Shown here: positions 57,726 to 64,000 of the stretch, piece after piece
Numbering within the stretch: position 1 is the stretch's first letter
Layout of the letters: each line of letters begins with the position of its first letter
Source: Juglans regia
Taxonomy: Eukaryota > Streptophyta > Magnoliopsida > Fagales > Juglandaceae
Assembly: GCF_001411555.2 (NCBI RefSeq)
Contig: NC_049903.1
Coordinates: 31,909,083-31,973,082, forward strand
Direction: 5' to 3'
Length of the DNA stretch: 64,000 nt
Notes under the pieces: generated by a model
The model's database searches: none
The model's input: only the letters and a program-made list of their open reading frames with translations
What the model was told of the DNA's origin: nothing
Made by a program: the position numbers and the translations under genes

Positions 57726-58974
57726 CTAAACTCCTTCGAATCTTTTTACTAAAAAATTATTGGTAAAACGGTATGTGGTGGTCGATTCTTCAAGACAATT
57801 TTTCTTTCTGAATTTCACTAAACTCCTTCGAATCTGACATCTGTATTTAACAAAATTGAATGCTTTTATTTTACTTTATAACAACCATATTAAAAATCGC
57901 ATTACCTTATATTAAAGAAAAATAATTAACCTTTATAACTCTTTTATAATTCTATTAAATGAATAATAGTTTTGTAAAACTGAATTGTAAAAGAGTTACG
58001 AGAGAGTTGTATAACTTGTAAGTGTATCAGTATCTATATCTAAATATAAGTATTAAGAAAAACAGAATAAATACTAACAAAAGCTAGATACTATATTAAT
58101 TTAAGAGCACTAGCATGGTTTTCTCTATATGCATATGTAAAATTATATCTTTTAGAATTGATTTTTGTATATAAAAAAAAACTCTCACATTGGATTATGT
58201 ATCTTTGAGCCAAATAATTAATATTATTATTTATTTTTTTCTTAAAATTATTATATATATTATAATTAGCACCACTGCAAATTTTATCATTTAGCACCCA
58301 CTAGAATTCTTTTCTTAAAATTCTCTTCGTTGGTGGAGAGAGGGAGGGGGGGGGGGGAGAGAAAAAAAAATGTAATGAAATAAAATTTGGAGAGCGAATA
58401 GTGCATATTCAAATTTACAGAAAATATTGTTCATAACTACGTAAATTTTTAGATATGCATAATTCAATGCAGCTCAATTTAAGGTCATATTATATAAATA
58501 TGTGGATACATATATAGATACATAATTCAATATTAGTGTTAGATTTGTAGTTTGTTTAATGAACATATTAATTAATTAATTACCTAGGTTTTAAAACTGA
58601 ACCTTTTTCCTTGTTGAATTTTCTCGATTGATCAAATCAACATCTTCGACACGTTTCCTAATAAACTATTAGATAGCATAAATAGTTATTCAACACTTAT
58701 CTTACGCGTAACTCCTCACTCAATGAGAGATTGGAAGACTTTATTTGTTATAACACAAGGAGCATGGTTAATAGTGATTCTCATCCACATGATCAGCTAA
58801 TGAATACCCTGGATCTACTGGACAACCATTGATCAATTGAAGTGGATCAGGGGTGGAGATCTCCCACTGGCCACTACATTATAGGGCAAGACCTTCGTGT
58901 ACAACTCGTCTCTTTCCACCCCTTTAAGTAGAACTGAGCATGGGCTAGACCCTTATCCCATCTTTTTTATTTTG

Positions 58975-59150
58975 AGCAATCCGAGATACAATCTCTAAAT
59001 AGGAATTGTAATACAAATTTAGACTATTTTAACTTTAAAATTTTTTAAAATTACAAAATTATCCCTCCTAAAATGATGTTTTCTCTTATTTAATAATGTG
59101 CCTGCAAATGCAGTCCCTACTTGAAGACTGCAAATAAAATTTCTCTTTTT
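58975..59150. mobile_element. MITE copy paired with 10178-10345
   Basis: In reverse complement it reads AGAAATTTTATTTGCAGTCT, then AAATAAGAGAAAACATCATT, then AATTTTGTAATTTTAAA, closely following the copy near 10.2 kb. Confidence 0.55.
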
Positions 59151-59461
59151 TAGAATGATACCCATTCAAAAGCCTAATTTTCTATTTTTTTTTTTTTTTA
59201 AATGAAGGCACCTTATCAATCAACCACGCTTTGAGTTTAATTCAGCTTTTCTTTTTTTCTTTTTTTGAGTTCTTATTTTCAGATATTATCATTAAAAAAT
59301 ACTAATACTAGTAAATCCCAGAGGAAAGATTATACATTTTCATTAATACAGTAGTAAAAAAGGTATCTCCATGCCCTTTGGCGCCCCCCCTCCTTTTTTT
59401 CCTGGTGCTGCAGCATCATTAGCTTATTCCCCTCAGGCAAAATGGATTTTCAGATGAGTTC

Positions 59462-62131
59462 TCAGACAAGCAGATCATAGTGGTTCTTCCCACTGTACAG
59501 TAGCCTCACAACTTTCCTGGCTCTTTCTTTTATCAAGCCCTTACGAAACTCAGCTCCATACTCAGCAATGGGAATAAAACCAGAGCCCCACCCACCCTTT
59601 GCGTGCTGCAGTTGAATTGAACGTGAGGATGTTAGAACATGAAACAGCACCTTTTTTACAACCCCTGCTCGTCTACAAGGACGGAGAGAGAGAGAGAGTG
59701 GGGACATAAATATTGGAAGCAGCAGCATTGATCCAAAATACAACAATGTGTATGCGTGTGTAGCAAGGGAATCAATGCCTGGAACCATGACAACTGCACA
59801 GTTCACAACAAATTTTGTTTTTTTTTTTGGCATGTAATTCACAACAAAAAATTTACTTGCAGCCTCCAGATTTAAGTTGGAGATCTCAAAGGCCCAAAAT
59901 TATTACATGTAACACAGGTAGCTTTAAGACCATGAGATGACATTTTCTTGATAAACAAATTCCATGCCCTTGTAAAATTTCCTTGTCCCCTTGTAAGCTT
60001 TAGACTTGATTACAAATTTCCAATCACAGTTACAAGCTATTACAAAAGTTATAATAGTTGGGAGGACAGCAACTGAAGCGACTTCAGAATCACTAGAAAC
60101 CAATTCAAATTGAAAATTTGAAAAAACAAATGGTAAATGCAAAAGAAGTAACGAGCCATTTGCCAAAACTAGTAAATAAAAGCATCCAAGTTTACATAGC
60201 TTGTGAAGGTAAAAATATACCTCATGCTCCGGTATGTAAACAACAATTGGCTGCCTACACAACTTTGAAAGCACCTGGCAGAATAATAATGGTAAATTGT
60301 CAGTATGCAATGTCTAATAACAAGGTTATGTAGTTTGCATATACATGAAGGTTTGCATTTATGCACTCCCACTCAGACACATACAGATTAGTATCGGCAA
60401 ATAAAAAACATTCAAGGTGAATTTAACAATCAGAGAACAAGCAATGTGACATCAACGATATCCCAAAGGCAGATTATTTAGTGTCCCCAAGAAAAAAAAA
60501 TAGAACAATAAATCTAACGGTTAAAAAGCGGCATCATGTCTTCCTTTTTTATTGAAACAACAAGAGTTTAATACATATGCAACAGTCCAAAGCACGCCTC
60601 AATAGGTTCATGCAAATATAATCCTATAGCAGGTTCTTCAGCACTTAACACCAATTGCCACTTAATAGATAGCGTCAAAACTAGTGCAATGCCTACTATT
60701 ACAAAGATCTTTTTTTTTTTTTTTTTATAAGTAAAGGAAAGAATTAGTGGTTGTCAGAAGTGGGATCTGAACCCATTACAAAGATCTTAAAACAACTATT
60801 TAGACTAACAGAAAGAACTAACCAGTAGCTCTGACTCTCCTCCCCAGAAATCAGGTCGTTCAATGCGTTGGCAGTAACTACAAAAAGATATTTGTTAATA
60901 AATGGATAAACCCCCACAGTATTTGGCAATAAGCATACATCGCAAAACCACTAATACCAATAAGCATATGCTAAAACATACATCAGGTTGCCGGAAGTTT
61001 AAAAGAAGATCCACAATGGATAGAAAGATAAAGGACCTACCGTTTTAAAGATTCCTCAACTGTAATTGCAACCAGTGCTTCTTTATACTGATGGCGTTCT
61101 TTATCATTTTCACATATAACGTCTCTCACAGCCATTCGTAATTCATCTGCATATTTACAACAGTTAGTTTGTACCAGGATTTGTTGAAATTTATTCCTAA
61201 CAGCCTCTACAGAAGGACAAAAGATAAAGTCCTCTGAAGGTTTAGCTCTGTTTAATATTTAACAAATAAAAAAAAAAAAAAAAAAAGGATACGAAAGCCC
61301 AAACTATGAAAGCCAGGCAATAGCCCCTTGCTCCTTATGTTCCTTGCATGCTCCGGGAGAATAATTTATGTGCAGTAGGTTTACAATCTCGTATAAAGGG
61401 CCATAATGAGTATCAAACACATGATCCATACAAGTCTGTGTCTTACTGTTACATATTTTTCTTTGCATGGGTCTGGGAGGTGATTTCAGGACAATAAATC
61501 CTAATTCTGTGTTTGATCATAGCTGGGCCAAGCTATAGAAATTCCAACAGTAGCCTATGGTAAAATATAAAGAAGTTTTCCAAAGCAAAACACAAATGGA
61601 ATAGATCCGTTGATCTGGGCCCACCAACTAACCACTGAGTTAAACAAGACTATCTAGGCACTGTATAAAAAAAGGAGAAGAAGAAAAGAAAAGGGAGTCA
61701 ATTGTAGTTGAAAGTATATTATAAAGCACTCCTGGCTGACATATATTATGGTGCCTACATTAGATTAGAGGTCATACCTATAATCCAATTTATGAGCTCT
61801 ACAATTCTATATAAATAAAAAAAAAAATCCCCAAACAACCCAAAAAAAAAATTATGAGATAAAGAAGGAAAAAATGGATGAATCTAGCTACCTTGAACTC
61901 ATTCATTAGAGTAAAGAGAAAGTGTCAAGACTACTAATTGATAACTACATTGAGATGGTATGGAACAGGCAATGAAAAATAATGCTATCATGGACTCCTT
62001 TTTATTGAATGAACATATCCTTGAGATTGGAATGGAGATTTTATGAACACGAACAGATCCAGCAAACCTGCATTTTCTCTCTCTTCTCGTGGGTTTAGAG
62101 AAATAGCCTTGTTGAAAGCCATACCTTTGAC
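59462..62131 (-). CDS. OTU-domain deubiquitinase, C-terminal part (gene continues past the window edge)
   Basis: Five minus-strand exons in transcript order: 62131-62068, 61146-61041, 60877-60823, 60274-60221 and 59605-59462. They form one frame of 140 aa plus TGA, with all introns GT-AG. The sequence runs VKGMAFNKAISLNPREER, NADELRMAVRDVICENDKER, KRYCQRIERPDFWGGESELL, QPIVVYIPEHE and WGSGFIPIAEYG, ending LLYSGKNHYDLLV. These are the second half of an OTU cysteine protease domain; NHYDLL carries the catalytic His. The catalytic Cys, expected in a GDGRCLFR motif just before VKG, is not found between 62132 and 64000 and must lie beyond the window after a long intron. The product resembles Arabidopsis OTU3-like proteins; exact subfamily is not certain. 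Confidence 0.88.
60712..60774 (-). mobile_element. 63-bp SINE remnant with 14-bp target duplication
   Basis: ATTACAAAGATCTT flanks both sides exactly (60698-60711 and 60775-60788). On the minus strand the insert reads GGGTTCAGATCCCA (a tRNA B box) and runs to CTTTACTTATAAAA with a long A-tail. It is a severely 5'-truncated SINE in an intron of the OTU gene. Confidence 0.85.
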
Positions 62132-62714
62132 CTGATTTTATCATTTAAAAGTTAGTTAGGAGGCAATGGTAAGTTACAATACAGTTCAATGAACCTTCAG
62201 ATATACCACAACCATTTTGTACATAAAAGTGAAGACAGCACAGAAAAACAAGTTTTAGTTTATTTTCTTTCTTAAATAGGAAAAGAATTGGAACACTCTC
62301 TCTTGTTATTAACTACATTATTTAATGACGTAAAAACTCCTAATTCTTCAGTTTTAGCCCCTTTTTATTTGTTATGTTCTACAAATTGCCACATGCCCTA
62401 TGTACCATAGATCATATCATACATGAATAACTACAATAACCAACTTTTTTCCTTATTTAACATAAATGGGATTTTCTTCTCATCTTGCTTCCATCTTTTC
62501 ATGGATGATATTCTTTATTTAGTCTTACATTTAGTGGATAATTTTGTTCCTTCTTTCCCCAAGATAGTATTCTTTCTATATGTCTCTTACTTCTCTTACA
62601 AAAGACCAAAGTTTTTATATCGTGTAACTATCCAAGGAAAGTTCAAGCCAAATATTAGCTTGGGATTGGCCAATGTTGCAATTTGAAAACTAGGAATCAT
62701 TATAAACCACAAGA

Positions 62715-63010
62715 TTTCTCCCTCCAAGACAATGTAGGATTTCATTAACCACCCACCAATATTCAATCCAGGTATGACAATCCCCTAAATCTCACTCGCC
62801 AATATGGGATTTGACGTGTTGGATTGGTTTTGATACCACTTATAACGACCCAAGAAAAGCCTAATCCACATATGAGCTAATGGTCCAAAATAACTAGTCA
62901 ATGTTCCAACCAGGGTCCCTTGGAATCATTACAAGCCTCAAGAACTTCGCCCTCCTAGGTAATAAAGGATCGCATTCACCCTTCTCATATACTCAATCCA
63001 GGGTGTTAGT
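62715..63010. repeat. Dispersed repeat related to 14640-14790
   Basis: TATAACGACCCAAG, AATCCACATATGAGCTAATG, GTCCAAAATAACTAGTCAAT and CTTGGAATCATTACAAGCC correspond to the reverse complement of the repeat in the ceramidase intron. The first half (62715-62830) has a similar layout, with CCAATATGGGATTTGACG. Confidence 0.55.
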
Positions 63011-63357
63011 GTAAAAATAATATGTTGGCATGTTCTTATGAAAAAACTTAGTCCAATTGAGTTGTCAATATGTTGAGTAGAGTCCAAGTTGCAAATTCGC
63101 AAGATCTGATGAGATCGATCTAGCTGGAGTAAATCAGTCATAACTTTGATTCCCATATTGGATTGAGGTGATATTGGTGTCGTTGAAAAGCTAACTCAAT
63201 TATTTACAAATTCATGTTTCACAAGGATCTTCAAACTCCAATGTATACAGGGTCAAAACTGGACAAAAAGTTCGCTCGACAGTTGCTCGAGTGAAAATTC
63301 CGGAAATCGATTTTTTACTAGGGTTTGGACTCTTTAAGTGGTCTTCTCAAACCCTAA

Positions 63358-63709
63358 GGGCTCGTTTGGACACTTAGAATATCTCAGAATATCTATGAAT
63401 AGTAGTGAAATTGTTTGAGTTAAGATGTTTATTAGGTTTTGGAAAATAAAAGAGAAAAAGTTGAAAAAAAATATTATAAAGTTAAAAAATTCTTTGAATA
63501 TAATTTTTAATATTATTTTTGTTTTGAAATTTGAAAAAGTTATATTATTTAAATGTTTTGTTTAGAAGTTTGGGAAAGTTGTAATAATTAGGTAATGATT
63601 TGATGAAAAAGTTGAAGATTTGAGATTGAAAAGTGTTTTGTATTTGAGTGATATTTGGAAAGAAAATATCTTAGAATACTTGAGAACACCTTGTTACCCA
63701 AACAAGGCC
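63358..63709. mobile_element. Tourist-like MITE with TAA duplication
   Basis: The 352-bp element has ends GGGCTCGTTTGG and (reversed) GGCCTTGTTTGG. TAA flanks it on both sides (63355-63357 and 63710-63712). The body has ATTGTTTGAGTTAAGATG and AAATATTATAAAGTTAAA-type blocks also seen at about 29130-29230. It has no coding capacity and is the cleanest long member of the family in this window. Confidence 0.82.
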
Positions 63710-64000
63710 TAAGTATATATAGAACAATATGCACGACTTCTGGGGTAGGGAGAGAGGCCAGAATTGCCATATTCAGTGTATTTTAGAGAGAAAACCCTAA
63801 AGAGATTTTTTTTTTTTTTTTTTATATAAGTATGGTTTTTCTTTTAAGGATCAATACAAGGTTAGAGAGATTTGACAAGTATTATCCCCCGGAAGTTTAT
63901 AGGAAAGTCAAAGGCGAAATTAGGAATCATACAAGCAAGAGTGACAACATCAAGAACAAAGCAGAGAATTTCAAAGGTCAGAAATCACATAAAGATAGGG

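Larger units (their letters stand above)
56969..59461. other. Intergenic region between ataxin-3 and OTU genes
   Basis: The ataxin-3 leader and promoter side come first. MITE-like sequences follow at about 57255-57545 and 57599-57725, then AT-rich sequence, a poly-G/GA tract (58341-58362) and a MITE at 58975-59150. No gene is supported. The 88-codon minus-strand frame at 57066-57332 covers the ataxin-3 upstream region and looks fortuitous. Confidence 0.55.
62132..64000. other. Intron of the OTU gene, repeat-rich
   Basis: No exon of the OTU domain start could be found here. It contains a retroelement-like segment at about 62715-63010, a Tourist-like MITE at 63358-63709 and a poly(T) tract at 63808-63823. 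Confidence 0.6.

Overview
The window looks like nuclear DNA of a woody eudicot (rosid). The Tourist-like MITE family and the LTR types recall Fagales genomes such as walnut or pecan, but that placement is an inference. Coding sequence is sparse and split by GT-AG introns, every encoded protein belongs to a plant family, and the space between genes is very AT-rich and full of MITEs, LTR, LINE and SINE remnants and microsatellites. There is no sign of operons, prokaryotic genes, CRISPR or organelle DNA.

Layout. 1-11 kb: gene-free, repeat-rich. 11.4-17.9 kb (+): neutral ceramidase, nine coding exons, 783 aa. 17.9-23 kb: repeats. 23.0-27.7 kb (+): mitochondrial uncoupling protein, nine exons, 305 aa. 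30.3-30.8 kb (+): a single-exon small secreted peptide precursor, 89 aa. 31.4-37.9 kb: a hAT MITE, microsatellites and a broken LINE. 37.9-45.2 kb (+): plant HAKAI-type RING E3 ligase, 496 aa, with a 2.9-kb solo LTR apparently inserted at the 5' splice site of its leader intron. 46.0-46.8 kb (+): small C2-domain protein. 48.2-50.3 kb (-): reticulon-like protein. 51.5-57.0 kb (-): ataxin-3-type Josephin deubiquitinase, whose single 4.6-kb intron holds a SINE, a Tourist-like MITE and LINE debris. 59.5-62.1 kb (-), running off the right edge: C-terminal part of an OTU deubiquitinase.

The genes are ordinary and unlinked in function: sphingolipid turnover, mitochondrial transport, peptide signalling, RNA methylation or ubiquitin, ER shaping and deubiquitination. 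One E3 and two deubiquitinases lie within about 20 kb, but nothing in the DNA shows coordination. The richest signal is the mobile-element record. Several insertions have exact target-site duplications: two hAT elements (8 bp each), one SINE (16 bp), a 63-bp SINE remnant (14 bp) and three Tourist-like MITEs (TTA or TAA). I did not find a convincing new multi-gene system.

Exon boundaries were built by hand from splice motifs and family knowledge. All of them keep the reading frame through to the stop codon.
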